The notes: generated by a model not told the origin, from the letters alone. DNA of 37,344 bases from Spirochaetota bacterium (GCA_018816345.1 JAHIWG010000154.1:1-37344); one strand, 5' to 3'; counted from the stretch's first letter, positions 8,438-16,890 are shown. Program-made: numbers and translations.

Positions 8438-8611
8438 TCTCGTTTCCTTTCGCGCGATCGGGCTCGCTTAAGCGACGCCGGAGCGCGCACTCTCGTCTTT
8501 CGGCGCTACGAGGCGCCGTCGGCGCGGGCCCCAAAGGCGGCTGGCACTCGAATCGCTATAAACATATCGCGAAATCGCTAGAAAACAAGGACCGCGCGGC
8601 AAATTACGGCG

Positions 8612-9487
8612 CTAGGCCCAGCGCCGCTCCTCCTGGAAGGCCCGGTCGCGGACGGAGCGGGCGTAGGTTGACGGCGGCGACAGCCTGACCTTCTTATAGA
8701 TGCGGGAGAAATAGAGGGAATCCTCGAAGCCGACCGCCTGGGCCGCTTCCTGGATCGATTCCGCGGGGTCCCTGGCGACGAGGCTCTCGAACTTCTGTAT
8801 CTTCTTGAGGGTCGCAAGCTGCTTGAACGAGATGCCAAGCTGGCGCTTGACGGCGTGGGAGACCGCCGACGGGCATCGGTTGACGGCGTCCGCTACGACG
8901 ACGAGGTCGGCCGGTTCCGCCATGTGCTCGTCCAGCCACGCGAGCACGAGCTCTACGAGGTGGGTCCGCCTGACACGGACGTAATCCCTGGAGACGATGA
9001 ACGACACCATCATCGAGAACAGGTTCAGGATATTGCCGAGCGCGGCCTCGTCGTAGTACGGCTGCTCCATATAGGCCGAGGTCAGCTCGGCCGGGTCGAA
9101 TTTTGCCTTGGCCCAATCGGCGAGCATATCCTGCGGCATGACGGTGGCCGTGCGGAACTGCCCGAGCATGGCGTAGCCTATCAGGGCGCCGTCTATCTCG
9201 AGGGGGAGCACGGCCTCGGACAATCCGGCGTGACAGCGGTATATAGTCAGCCGACGCCGACGCGCGCATCGCTCGCACATCAGCTTGTCCTGCCTGCAGC
9301 ACCGGTACCTGACCTGCAGTCCCTTCTGGACTATGCGGCAGTAGCGGGACCCCGGATTCTGCAGGCCCACGATGAGCTCCTCCATCTCGGGGGAGAACAC
9401 GGTGATCTTCACCCTGAAGCAATAGGCGAAACTGTCTATGAGGCGCTGCACCTCGGGATCGAAGAACAGTCCAAGTTTTCCGGGCAT
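8612..9487 (-). CDS. PocR-domain AraC-family transcriptional regulator
   Basis: A 291-residue regulator. The N-terminal half is a PocR ligand-sensing domain: LGLFFDPEVQRLIDSFAY, several cysteines (CRIVQ, CCRQDKLMCERC), then YRCHAGLSEAVLPLEIDG and a GQFRT segment. The C-terminal 100 residues carry two AraC HTH motifs (ADAVNRCPSAVSHAVKRQLG; AAQAVGFEDSLYFSRIYKKV). The frame is open to 9604. MPGKLGLF at 9487 is chosen because PocR alignments start there, and CGGACA-N17-TATATG lies just upstream and would be inside the gene otherwise. No strong SD is visible. It diverges from the carbohydrate operon starting at 9592 and is its probable regulator. The effector is unknown; the cysteine cluster suggests metal or redox sensing is possible. 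Confidence 0.9.
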   Translation of the reverse strand: MPGKLGLFFDPEVQRLIDSFAYCFRVKITVFSPEMEELIVGLQNPGSRYCRIVQKGLQVRYRCCRQDKLMCERCARRRRLTIYRCHAGLSEAVLPLEIDGALIGYAMLGQFRTATVMPQDMLADWAKAKFDPAELTSAYMEQPYYDEAALGNILNLFSMMVSFIVSRDYVRVRRTHLVELVLAWLDEHMAEPADLVVVADAVNRCPSAVSHAVKRQLGISFKQLATLKKIQKFESLVARDPAESIQEAAQAVGFEDSLYFSRIYKKVRLSPPSTYARSVRDRAFQEERRWA

Positions 9488-9519
9488 ACATGACTCTACG
9501 ATCGGAATGCAGATTTGTC

Positions 9520-9548
9520 CATATATTTTCCAGCTTTGACCATGTCCG
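9520..9548 (-). promoter_or_regulatory. Probable promoter of the PocR-AraC gene
   Basis: On the minus strand CGGACA (9543-9548, four of six) is followed by 17 bp and TATATG (9520-9525, five of six). The inferred start near 9513 would leave a short leader before the ATG at 9487. The intergenic region is about 100 bp; no equally good plus-strand promoter was found, which fits an activator-dependent divergent promoter. Confidence 0.5.
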
Positions 9549-9591
9549 GCTTCCCGGTACGGGTCTACGATCTTCATGAGGTGGAAAACGT

Positions 9592-10521
9592 ATGGCAGGA
9601 CCAACGCTCGTCGTCATGGCGGCCGGGATGGGCAGCCGCTACGGCGGCGTCAAGCAGATAGACCGCGTGGGCAGGGCCGGCGAGACGCTGTTGCACTACT
9701 CCGTATACGACGCCGTACTGACCGGCTTCTCCCGCGTAGTCTTCGTCGTGCGCCGCTCGATTGCCGAGGACTTCGAGGAGACCGTGACCGCGCGGCTACC
9801 CGGGTCGATAGACCGGAGGATCGCCTATCAGGAGCTAGACTCGCTCGTGGATCCCGCCTCGGCGGAACGCGCCAGGAACGCCGGGCGGTCCAAGCCCTGG
9901 GGCACGGCCCACGCCGTACTCTGCGCGAGGGAAGAGATACCCGGGCCGTTCGCGGTAATCAACGCCGACGACTTCTACGGGCGAGAGGCCTTCGCCTCCA
10001 TGGCCGCCTTCCTCTCGGGCCCCCGGGCGGCCGGCCCCGGCGGAGAGGCCGCGATAGTGCCGTACCGTCTCGACTCCACCCTGAGCCCCTCGGGCCCGGT
10101 AGCCCGCGGGGTCTGCGGCATCGACGGCGGATACCTTCGAAGCGTAGTCGAGCGCTACTCCATAGAGCGGCGCGGAGACAGGGTCGTCTGCGACTCGGGC
10201 GACGGGCAGGCCATGGAGCTGGCCGGCGGCGCGCCGGTATCGATGAACTTCTGGGGCTTCCCCCGCGCGGCCTTAGGCGGCCTGGCCTCGTACTTCGAGT
10301 CATTCCTAGCGGAGCGTTCCGGAGAGCCCTCGTCCGAGGCCCAGCTCCCGACGGCCGTAGAGGCTCTTACGTCGTCGGCCGGGCTGCGGGTCAGGGCGCT
10401 GGAGCCGGGCCGGGAGTGGTTCGGCATGACCTACCGCGAGGACAGGGAATCCGCGGCCGCGAGGATATCCGAGCTGGTCGCGGCGGGGGTATACCCGTCG
10501 CCCCTATGGGATAACGCGTGA
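9592..10521 (+). CDS. Sugar nucleotidyltransferase (NTP_transferase family)
   Basis: A 309-residue cytoplasmic protein. The N terminus LVVMAAGMGSRYGGVKQ (residues 6-22) is a variant of the GXGTR...PK signature of sugar-1-phosphate nucleotidyltransferases. KPWGTAHAV (101-109) matches the nucleotide-contact loop, and NADDFYG (124-130) holds the metal-binding aspartates. It would join a sugar 1-phosphate to NTP, giving NDP-sugar and pyrophosphate. GAGGTGG lies about 8 bp before the ATG. Its stop overlaps the GTG start of the kinase gene by 4 bp (GTGA), so the two products are made together. Pairing with a NahK-like kinase suggests a hexose or HexNAc substrate; which nucleotide and sugar are not determinable. 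Confidence 0.85.
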   Translation: MAGPTLVVMAAGMGSRYGGVKQIDRVGRAGETLLHYSVYDAVLTGFSRVVFVVRRSIAEDFEETVTARLPGSIDRRIAYQELDSLVDPASAERARNAGRSKPWGTAHAVLCAREEIPGPFAVINADDFYGREAFASMAAFLSGPRAAGPGGEAAIVPYRLDSTLSPSGPVARGVCGIDGGYLRSVVERYSIERRGDRVVCDSGDGQAMELAGGAPVSMNFWGFPRAALGGLASYFESFLAERSGEPSSEAQLPTAVEALTSSAGLRVRALEPGREWFGMTYREDRESAAARISELVAAGVYPSPLWDNA

Positions 10522-11654
10522 ACGCCGCGAGGCTATCGCTCCTAAGGAGCGTCATAGGCGAGTTCGCCCTGCTGGGCGACTTAGAGGAACTGGAGCCCTT
10601 CGGCACCGGGCACATCAACGACACCTTCGCGTCGCGCTTCCGGCAGGCCGGGACTCCCGTCCGCTACCTGCACCAACGCGTCAACGAGACGGTCTTCCGC
10701 CGACCCGACGAGGTCATGGAGAACATCGTCAGGGTTACCGGGCATATCGCCTCGGCGCTCGAGAAGGCGGGCGCGGCCGATCGCTCGAGGAAGGTCCTGA
10801 CGGTCGTGCGTTCCCGGGACGGCGAGCCCTTCGTGCGGGACGCCGAGGGCGGATGGTGGCGTAGCTACCTCTTCATAGAATCCGCCAGGACCTTCGAGGT
10901 CGCCGACTCCCCGTCCCAGGCCCGGACCTTGGGAGCCTGCGTCGGACGCTTCCAATTGCAGCTGGCGGACCTGGGCGGCCCCCGGCTCCGGGAGACTATT
11001 CCCGGCTTCCACGACATGGGAAGACGCTACGAGGCCTTCGACGCGGCCCTATCGTCGGACCCGCTCGGAAGGGCGGAAGCCGTCGCGCGGGAGATAGGCT
11101 TCATGGAGGCGAACAGGGAACGCGGCGCAGTCCTGGCAAGGGCTCTCGGGGACGGGCTCATACCCGAGCGGATATGCCACAACGACACGAAGATGAACAA
11201 CATCCTCATCGACGAGGGCTCCGGCGAGGGCCTCTGCGTCACCGACCTGGATACCGTCATGCCGGGATCGCCCCTGTACGACGTAGGCGACCTCGTCAGG
11301 ACCGTCGCCACGAGGGCGGCCGAGGACGAGCGGGACCTGTCCAGGGTCGCCTTCGACCCCGTCTTCTTCCGGGCCCTGCTCGACGGGTACCTGTCCGAGG
11401 CCGGGGCCTTCCTGGAACGGGCCGAGACGGAGCTCCTCGCGGAGGCGGGGCGGACTATCACGCATATCATGGGCCTGCGCTTCCTGACCGACTACCTGGC
11501 CGGGGACGCGTACTACAGGATATCGAGGCAGGGGCACAACCTGGACCGATGCCGGACCCAGATCGCCCTCATCGAGTCTATGGACGCCCAGAGGGAGGCC
11601 ATCGACGAGACGGTGGGTGAGCTTACAGCACGCTACGCGCGTTCGGGCGCGTGA
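10518..11654 (+). CDS. NahK-like anomeric sugar kinase (APH fold)
   Basis: A 378-residue phosphotransferase of the aminoglycoside-phosphotransferase/choline-kinase fold. The catalytic motif HNDTKMNN (residues 211-218; Asp213, Asn218) and the metal-binding VTDLDTVM (Asp233/Asp235) are intact. Early GTGHINDTF (29-37) is the nucleotide loop, and YLHQRVN follows the pattern of N-acetylhexosamine 1-kinase (NahK), which converts HexNAc to HexNAc-1-phosphate. Length is close to NahK (about 360). The start is GTG at 10518, overlapping the nucleotidyltransferase stop. The combination with a sugar-1-phosphate nucleotidyltransferase and a carbohydrate ABC importer supports an anomeric salvage route. The exact sugar (GlcNAc, GalNAc, galactose, other) is inferred only loosely. 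Confidence 0.82.
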   Translation: MNAARLSLLRSVIGEFALLGDLEELEPFGTGHINDTFASRFRQAGTPVRYLHQRVNETVFRRPDEVMENIVRVTGHIASALEKAGAADRSRKVLTVVRSRDGEPFVRDAEGGWWRSYLFIESARTFEVADSPSQARTLGACVGRFQLQLADLGGPRLRETIPGFHDMGRRYEAFDAALSSDPLGRAEAVAREIGFMEANRERGAVLARALGDGLIPERICHNDTKMNNILIDEGSGEGLCVTDLDTVMPGSPLYDVGDLVRTVATRAAEDERDLSRVAFDPVFFRALLDGYLSEAGAFLERAETELLAEAGRTITHIMGLRFLTDYLAGDAYYRISRQGHNLDRCRTQIALIESMDAQREAIDETVGELTARYARSGA

Positions 11655-11685
11655 CGATATCGCTACAGGAGAACCGGAGGCACAC

Positions 11686-12942
11686 ATGAAAAGGACGTTG
11701 GTAGTAGCAGCGGCCGTCGCGATGGCGGTTTTCGCCCTCTCGGGCTGCGCGAAGAAGGTAGAGTCTACGAAGCTCGTGTACTGGTCGATGTGGAACCAGA
11801 CCGAGCCGCAGGCCCAGGTCATCGAGGCCGCCGTCAGGGACTTCGAGTCTAAGAATCCCGGGGTGTCGGTAGAGATCAACTGGAACGGCCGGGAGATCCG
11901 CAAGACGCTCCAGCCGGCCCTGGACAACAAGCAGGTCATCGACCTCTGGGACGAGGATATTGAGCGCGTCGTCAAGACCTGGGGCGCCTATGCGCTCAGG
12001 CTCGACGACTACCTCGGCAAGAGCTTCCCTACCACGGGCGGCAAGGCGTACAAGGATTCCGTCATGGGCTCCCTGGTCGACCTGGCCCGCTCCTATTCCT
12101 CCGACAAGGGGCTGTACGCGGTACCCTACCAGCCCTTCCTATTCGCCTTCATGTATAACAAGGAGCACTTCGCCAAGGCCGGCGTAACCGCCACGCCCCG
12201 AAGCTGGGACGAGCTCCTCGACGCCATGGCCAAGCTCAAGTCCGCGGGCTTCGTGCCGATGACCGTGGACGACGCGTACATGGACACCCTGCCCGGCTAT
12301 TACCTCGCCAGGGCCAAGGGCTACCCGTGGGTCCAGTCGCTCGTCAAGGACAAGACCAACGCCATGTGGGACGATCCCGCCGTCATGCAGATGGCCAAGG
12401 CCTTCGAGAACCTCGCCAAGATGGGCTATCTCTCCAAGACCGTCTCCAGCAACAAGTGGCCGGCCGGCCAGCAGGACGTCGCCTCCGGGGCCGTTACCAT
12501 GTACCTGAACGGCACGTGGCTGGTCAACGAGATCATGGGCACGACGGGGCCGGACTTCAAGTGGGGCACCTTCTCGTTCCCGACCGTGCCCAACGGCAAG
12601 GACGACGGCACCGCCGCCAACTACGGGGCCCAGGCCTTCCAGATAAACAAGAACTGCGCCACCCCGGACCTCGCCTTCGCCCTCGTCGCCCACCTGACGA
12701 CGGGAGCCTGGGACGCCGAGCTGGCCAAGAAATCCTACGGCGTGCCGGTAGGGGGCACCACCGAGTGGCCGGCCCAGCTGGCCGAGGCGAAGGCCATCTT
12801 CGAGAACCTCAAGACGTGCTATCCTTGGGCGGCCGGCATCCAGGCCGACACCGACAAGCTGCCCGTCATAGTCGAGAACTTCACTCGGCTCGTCGGCGGG
12901 ACCGTCACCGCGGAGCAGTTCGTAGCCGCGATGAAGCGCTAG
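11686..12942 (+). CDS. Carbohydrate-binding lipoprotein (extracellular solute-binding family 1)
   Basis: A 418-residue MalE/UgpB-like binding protein of a CUT1 importer. The signal peptide (1-20) ends in a canonical lipobox LSGC (Cys21), so it is a lipoprotein. The mature protein begins with LVYWSMWNQTEPQAQVIE, the typical first strand and helix of family 1 binding proteins. AVPYQPFLFAFMYNKEHF and GAVTMYLNGTWLVNEI are also family-typical segments. The frame is open from 11617, but GGAGG 5 bp before the ATG at 11686 and the signal peptide fix the start. It follows the kinase by about 30 bp and precedes the two permeases; no ATPase gene is in this operon, so a shared MsiK/UgpC-type ATPase elsewhere must energise the importer. 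Confidence 0.93.
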   Translation: MKRTLVVAAAVAMAVFALSGCAKKVESTKLVYWSMWNQTEPQAQVIEAAVRDFESKNPGVSVEINWNGREIRKTLQPALDNKQVIDLWDEDIERVVKTWGAYALRLDDYLGKSFPTTGGKAYKDSVMGSLVDLARSYSSDKGLYAVPYQPFLFAFMYNKEHFAKAGVTATPRSWDELLDAMAKLKSAGFVPMTVDDAYMDTLPGYYLARAKGYPWVQSLVKDKTNAMWDDPAVMQMAKAFENLAKMGYLSKTVSSNKWPAGQQDVASGAVTMYLNGTWLVNEIMGTTGPDFKWGTFSFPTVPNGKDDGTAANYGAQAFQINKNCATPDLAFALVAHLTTGAWDAELAKKSYGVPVGGTTEWPAQLAEAKAIFENLKTCYPWAAGIQADTDKLPVIVENFTRLVGGTVTAEQFVAAMKR

Positions 12943-12952
12943 GAAGCGCGCC

Positions 12953-12980
12953 GCCGGGAGGCCGCGATGGGCCTCCCGGC
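12953..12980 (+). other. Intercistronic stem-loop between binding-protein and permease genes
   Basis: GCCGGGAGGCC (12953-12963) and GGCCTCCCGGC (12970-12980) make a perfect 11-bp stem with a 6-nt loop, 11 bp after the binding-protein stop. No T-run follows, and a good SD (AAAGGAG) for the next gene lies just beyond, so read-through is expected. It resembles the malE-malF hairpin in position and is likely to stabilise the upstream mRNA or attenuate permease expression (inference). Confidence 0.65.
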
Positions 12981-13004
12981 ATCCTCGAGCCAAAGGAGAC
13001 AGCG

Positions 13005-13916
13005 GTGAAGAAAAATCCATATACCCTCATGAAGGTAGCGTTCCTCGGACCGGCCGTCCTCGCCTACGTCGGGATATTCCTCTACCCTACCCTGAGGACG
13101 ACCGTCATGAGCTTCTTCACTGTCGGTTCCATAACCGACGCGATGGGGAAATGGACCTTCGCCGGGCTAGGCAACTACGCCGACCTCTTCGCCAGCACGC
13201 TATTCATGCGCTCCGTATCCAACCTCGGGGGCATCTGGCTGTTCGGCGGCCTCATCGTGTTCGCGTTCGCGATGCTGTTCGCGGTGATCCTGACCTCGGG
13301 CGTGCGGTTCAAGTCGTTCTGGAGGGCGGTCATATACCTGCCCAACGTCATATCGGCGGTGGCGATGGGCACCATGTGGATGCAGTACGTCTATAGTTCC
13401 CGATACGGCCTCCTCAAGGGCCTGTTCTCGTCGCTCGGCCTCGAACGCCTCGCGGCGATACCGTGGACCTCGCCCGACTACATCTTCGGGGCCCTGCTCG
13501 TAGCGTACTGCTTCGGCATGGTGGGCTACTTCATGCTGATCTTCATGGCGGGCATCGAGAAGATCCCCGCCGACTTCTACGAGGCGGCGACCATAGACGG
13601 CGCCAGCCGCGCCGCGCAGTTCTGGAAGATCACGGTGCCGCTCCTCAAGGGAGTGCTCCGCACGAGCCTCGTCCTATGGACCATATCGACCGTCGGCTTC
13701 TTCGTATGGTCGATGATATTCTCCCCGCTCAACCCCGAGCCGGGCACCGTGACGCCGATGGTATACATGTACCAGATGGTCTTCGGGGCCAACATGGTGG
13801 TCACGGACCGTAACGTAGGGGCCGGCGCCGCGGTCGGCGTCATCCTGTCCCTGATGGTCCTCGCCATATTCCTGGTCTCGTCCAGGATAGCGCGCGAGGA
13901 CGACCTAGAATACTGA
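13005..13916 (+). CDS. MalF-type carbohydrate ABC transporter permease
   Basis: A 303-residue CUT1 permease with about six membrane helices. The first helix is FLGPAVLAYVGIFLYPTL. The EAA loop EAATIDGASRAAQFWKITVP, which docks the ATPase, is intact. The start is GTG at 13005, preceded by AAAGGAG with good spacing. The same frame is open far upstream through the binding-protein gene, but those residues lack any family character. It pairs with the MalG-type gene 28 bp downstream and the lipoprotein upstream. Substrate follows that of the binding protein and is unknown. Confidence 0.93.
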   Translation: MKKNPYTLMKVAFLGPAVLAYVGIFLYPTLRTTVMSFFTVGSITDAMGKWTFAGLGNYADLFASTLFMRSVSNLGGIWLFGGLIVFAFAMLFAVILTSGVRFKSFWRAVIYLPNVISAVAMGTMWMQYVYSSRYGLLKGLFSSLGLERLAAIPWTSPDYIFGALLVAYCFGMVGYFMLIFMAGIEKIPADFYEAATIDGASRAAQFWKITVPLLKGVLRTSLVLWTISTVGFFVWSMIFSPLNPEPGTVTPMVYMYQMVFGANMVVTDRNVGAGAAVGVILSLMVLAIFLVSSRIAREDDLEY

Positions 13917-13944
13917 ACCGGCGACCAGAGAGGGGAACCAGAAT

Positions 13945-14802
13945 ATGCGCTCGCGTTTAACGGCCTTCATACGCGGCTCCCGCCGCAAGAACCTCCTGCC
14001 CGGCTACGTAGCCGTCGGGCTCTGGTGCCTCTTCACCTTCGTCCTCATAGGATGGATCATAGGGGCCTCGTTCTCCACGACCAAGGATATTTTCAGCGGC
14101 TCGCTCTTCAAGTCGGGCTTCCATCCGGAGAACTACGTAAAGGCGCTCTTTACCCACAAGGTCGGGGTATACTTCGTCAACTCCATCCTCTACACGCTGG
14201 CCTCGTGCCTCGGCATAGTACTCGTCTCGATGCCCGCCGCCTACGTCCTGGCGCGCTTCCCCTTCAAGGGCGACAGGCTCGTGCAGAACGCCTTCGTCTC
14301 GGCCCTGGGCATCCCGGCCATCATGATCATCATGCCGCTCTTCGCGGTCATCACCGCGTCGGGCCTCACGAACTCGCGCATGCTGCTCGTCGTCCTCTAC
14401 GTCGGGATCAACGTGCCGTTCACCGTGTTCTTCATGATCACGTTCTTCAAGAATATCCCGAGGTCGTTCGAGGAAGCCGCGGCCATAGACGGCTGCGGCC
14501 CCATGAAGACGTTCTGGGTCATCATCATGCCTCTGGCCCAGCCGGGCATCATAACGGTGACCATCTTCAACTTCATAACCGTCTGGAACGAATACTTCAT
14601 GGCGCTCATCTTCGCCAACAAGACGTCGATGCGTCCGGTGGCGGTAGGCCTGTACTCGATGATCCAATCGATGCGCTATACGGGCGACTGGGCCGGCATG
14701 TTCGCCGCGGTGGTCATCGTGTTCCTGCCGACCTTCCTCCTCTATATCTTCATGTCGGAGAAGATAATAGCCGGCGTCACGAGCGGCGCCATAAAGGGAT
14801 AG
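13945..14802 (+). CDS. MalG-type carbohydrate ABC transporter permease
   Basis: A 285-residue CUT1 permease, standard length, with six predicted membrane helices starting at about residue 22 (GYVAVGLWCLFTFVLIGWII). The EAA loop EEAAAIDGCGPMKTFWVIIM is present, and the C terminus ends in the usual short basic tail. AGAGGGG lies upstream of the ATG. It forms the second half of the heterodimeric channel with the gene just upstream. The next gene starts 3 bp after its stop, so the DUF5107 protein belongs to the same transcript. About ten ATA isoleucine codons occur, typical of this genome although unusual for a GC-rich one. Confidence 0.93.
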   Translation: MRSRLTAFIRGSRRKNLLPGYVAVGLWCLFTFVLIGWIIGASFSTTKDIFSGSLFKSGFHPENYVKALFTHKVGVYFVNSILYTLASCLGIVLVSMPAAYVLARFPFKGDRLVQNAFVSALGIPAIMIIMPLFAVITASGLTNSRMLLVVLYVGINVPFTVFFMITFFKNIPRSFEEAAAIDGCGPMKTFWVIIMPLAQPGIITVTIFNFITVWNEYFMALIFANKTSMRPVAVGLYSMIQSMRYTGDWAGMFAAVVIVFLPTFLLYIFMSEKIIAGVTSGAIKG

Positions 14803-14805
14803 CGC

Positions 14806-16875
14806 ATGAGCGTCACGCGCGCGTCGCTGAGCCTGGGCCGTATCGAGCTGGAGGGCTCGCCCGTTGGCGGCCAGAACCCCCTTCCGTTCTACCGAGCCCG
14901 CGATCCAGACCTCCCGGTCGAGGCGACGGCGGGCTTCCCCCCGGGCAAGGTAGAGGGCTTCGGGCGCGACGCCTCGTTCCGCATGCTGCCGTACAAGCGG
15001 CAGGACCGCTACGAGCGGCGGCTAGAGCCGCTATCCCTTCCTATCGCGACGCTCGAGAACGGCTTCCTCCGCGCCAGGGTCGTCCCGTCGCTCGGGGGAA
15101 GGGTCTGGTCGCTCTTCGACAAGAGGGCCGGCCGCGACATAGTCTACAGGAACCCGCTACTCAGGCCGGCCAACCTGGCCATACGCGACGCCTGGTTCTC
15201 CGGCGGGATAGAGTGGAACGTCGGCCGCCTAGGGCACTCGCCCCATACCTGCTCGCCGGTGTTCTCGGGCGCCTTCGAGGACGCGGACGGCGTTCCCGTC
15301 CTCAGGCTCTGGGAATTCGAGCGCCAGAGCCGCCTCTACTGGAGCGTCGAGCTCAGGCTGCCCGAGGACTCGGCCGTCCTCCTCGCCTACGTCCGCGTCC
15401 TCAACCCGTACGCCGTCTCGAAGCCGCTCTACTGGTGGACCAATACCGCCGTGCCGGAGACCGACGGCGTCCGCGTCCTGGCAGCGGGCGACGAGGCCAT
15501 CTACATAGAGCCGGGCGAGGGCCCGGTCAAGCGCATGGGAGGCGGCCGCCTGCCGGAGCTGCCGCCCTTGCCGGGCCGGGACATCAGCTACCCGTCCCAT
15601 TCCGATTACTCTAACGAGTACTTCGTCCAATGCGAGGGTAACGCGCGCGACGGCAGGGCCTATCCGTGGGAGGCCGCCGTCTACGAGGACGGGCGCGCCT
15701 TCGTAGAGGCGTCCACGGCGCCCCTGTCGTTCCGCAAGATGTTCTGCTGGGGACGCGGCCCGGGCGGCCGGAGATGGCAGGATTACCTCTCCGCGCCCGG
15801 GGAACGCTACCTTGAGGTTCAGGCGGGCCTCGCGCCTACCCAATTGCATCTCTCCGGCATAGGACCGGGGGAGACCGTCGACTGGGTCCAGGCCTTCGGC
15901 GCGGCGGACGTCGACGCGGGAAAGGCGCGCGCCCGCTCGTACCGGGCCGCCGCCGAGTACATGGAAGCCGAGGTCGCCAATCTCGCCGGCCCTTCGTACC
16001 TAGAAGAGTGGCTATGCCGGGCCAGAGCCGACGCCGGGCGCGGCTGCGACCGTATCCTCAGCCTCGGTTCCGGTTGGGGCGCTATCGAGTCGCTGCGGCA
16101 TGGCCTCGCCGGACGGCCCGCGATTCCCGGGCTGTCCTTCCCCCGCGAGTCGATAGGAGACGAGGAGGCCCCTTGGCTCGGGCTTCTCGAGACCGGGAGC
16201 CTGCCTCCCCGGGAGGCCGCCCAAGGCCCGTGCGGCTTCTGCGTCGGAGAAGACTGGGAGCGCCTGCTCGAGGCGTCGGAACAGCGGGGAGGCTCGCCGA
16301 CGCCGTGGCTCGCGCCCTACCTGATAGGCGTCTCGGCAAGGGAGCGGGGCGATTCCGCCAAGGCCGCGGAAGCCTGGAGCCGCTCGCTGGCCGCCGGGCG
16401 TAACGCCTGGGCCCTCCGCGAGCTGGCCCTTGCCGCCCGCGAGGCCGGAAGGATAAGCGATGCGCTCGGGCTGTACCGCGAGGCCTTCGCGCTTCCCGAG
16501 GGAGCGGGCGACCAGGCCCTGGCGGAGGAATACCTGCCTCTGCTCCTGGAAGCGGATCGTTACGACGAAGCGTCGGCCATCCTCGCCCGGCTACCCGCCT
16601 CGTTCAAGATAGGAGCCCTCAGGGAGGCGGCCGCCAGGATAGCCTTCCGCCTGGGAGACGAGCGGGAGCTGGATCGGCTGCTGTCCGAGGAGCCGGCGCG
16701 CGTACGGGAAGGAAGCACGGCCCTGACGGAGCTATGGGCCGAGCGGGAAGCCGGGCGGATCGTAGCCGACGGCGCGGATATCGCCGAGGCCCGGGCTAGG
16801 ATAGCCGAGGCCCTCGAGCGCGGCGACCTCGCCCCGCCCCGGGCCATAGACTTCAGGATGTTCGCCAGGAAGTGA
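14806..16875 (+). CDS. DUF5107 protein with C-terminal TPR-like region
   Basis: A 689-residue protein with no signal peptide, so probably cytoplasmic. Residues about 80-380 match the DUF5107 pattern: LENGFLRARVVPSLGGRVWSL, then GGIEWNVGRLGHSP, RLYWSVELRLPEDS and YWWTNTAVPETDGVRVL. This beta-sandwich domain resembles galactose mutarotase-like folds. The last 250 residues are alanine/leucine-rich helix pairs (SAKAAEAWSRSLAAGRNAWA, AGRISDALGLYREAFALP) consistent with tetratricopeptide-like repeats, the usual partner of DUF5107. Biochemical function is unknown; a sugar-binding or carbohydrate-active role fits its place at the end of an importer/kinase operon. GGGA precedes the ATG. A hairpin palindrome spans its stop codon. 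Confidence 0.82.
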   Translation: MSVTRASLSLGRIELEGSPVGGQNPLPFYRARDPDLPVEATAGFPPGKVEGFGRDASFRMLPYKRQDRYERRLEPLSLPIATLENGFLRARVVPSLGGRVWSLFDKRAGRDIVYRNPLLRPANLAIRDAWFSGGIEWNVGRLGHSPHTCSPVFSGAFEDADGVPVLRLWEFERQSRLYWSVELRLPEDSAVLLAYVRVLNPYAVSKPLYWWTNTAVPETDGVRVLAAGDEAIYIEPGEGPVKRMGGGRLPELPPLPGRDISYPSHSDYSNEYFVQCEGNARDGRAYPWEAAVYEDGRAFVEASTAPLSFRKMFCWGRGPGGRRWQDYLSAPGERYLEVQAGLAPTQLHLSGIGPGETVDWVQAFGAADVDAGKARARSYRAAAEYMEAEVANLAGPSYLEEWLCRARADAGRGCDRILSLGSGWGAIESLRHGLAGRPAIPGLSFPRESIGDEEAPWLGLLETGSLPPREAAQGPCGFCVGEDWERLLEASEQRGGSPTPWLAPYLIGVSARERGDSAKAAEAWSRSLAAGRNAWALRELALAAREAGRISDALGLYREAFALPEGAGDQALAEEYLPLLLEADRYDEASAILARLPASFKIGALREAAARIAFRLGDERELDRLLSEEPARVREGSTALTELWAEREAGRIVADGADIAEARARIAEALERGDLAPPRAIDFRMFARK

Positions 16876-16890
16876 CGAGCCGGCTCGTCA
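16873..16890. other. 18-bp perfect palindrome at the operon end
   Basis: TGACGAGCC (16873-16881) is immediately followed by its reverse complement GGCTCGTCA. It includes the stop codon of the DUF5107 gene and lies in the 30-bp gap between convergent genes. There is no T-run, so it is a weak candidate for a bidirectional transcript end. Confidence 0.4.

Noticed and set aside
8438-8611. 174-bp gap between the GIN-domain lipoprotein and the PocR-AraC gene, checked for a small gene or RNA.
   Set aside because: Only a 6-bp hairpin (CGGCGC/GCGCCG near 8500-8520) and weak promoter-like AT-rich sequence; nothing firm to call.
9488-9604. Longer N terminus for the PocR-AraC protein.
   Set aside because: It would overlap the divergent nucleotidyltransferase start, contain a promoter-like sequence, and add residues before the normal PocR domain start.
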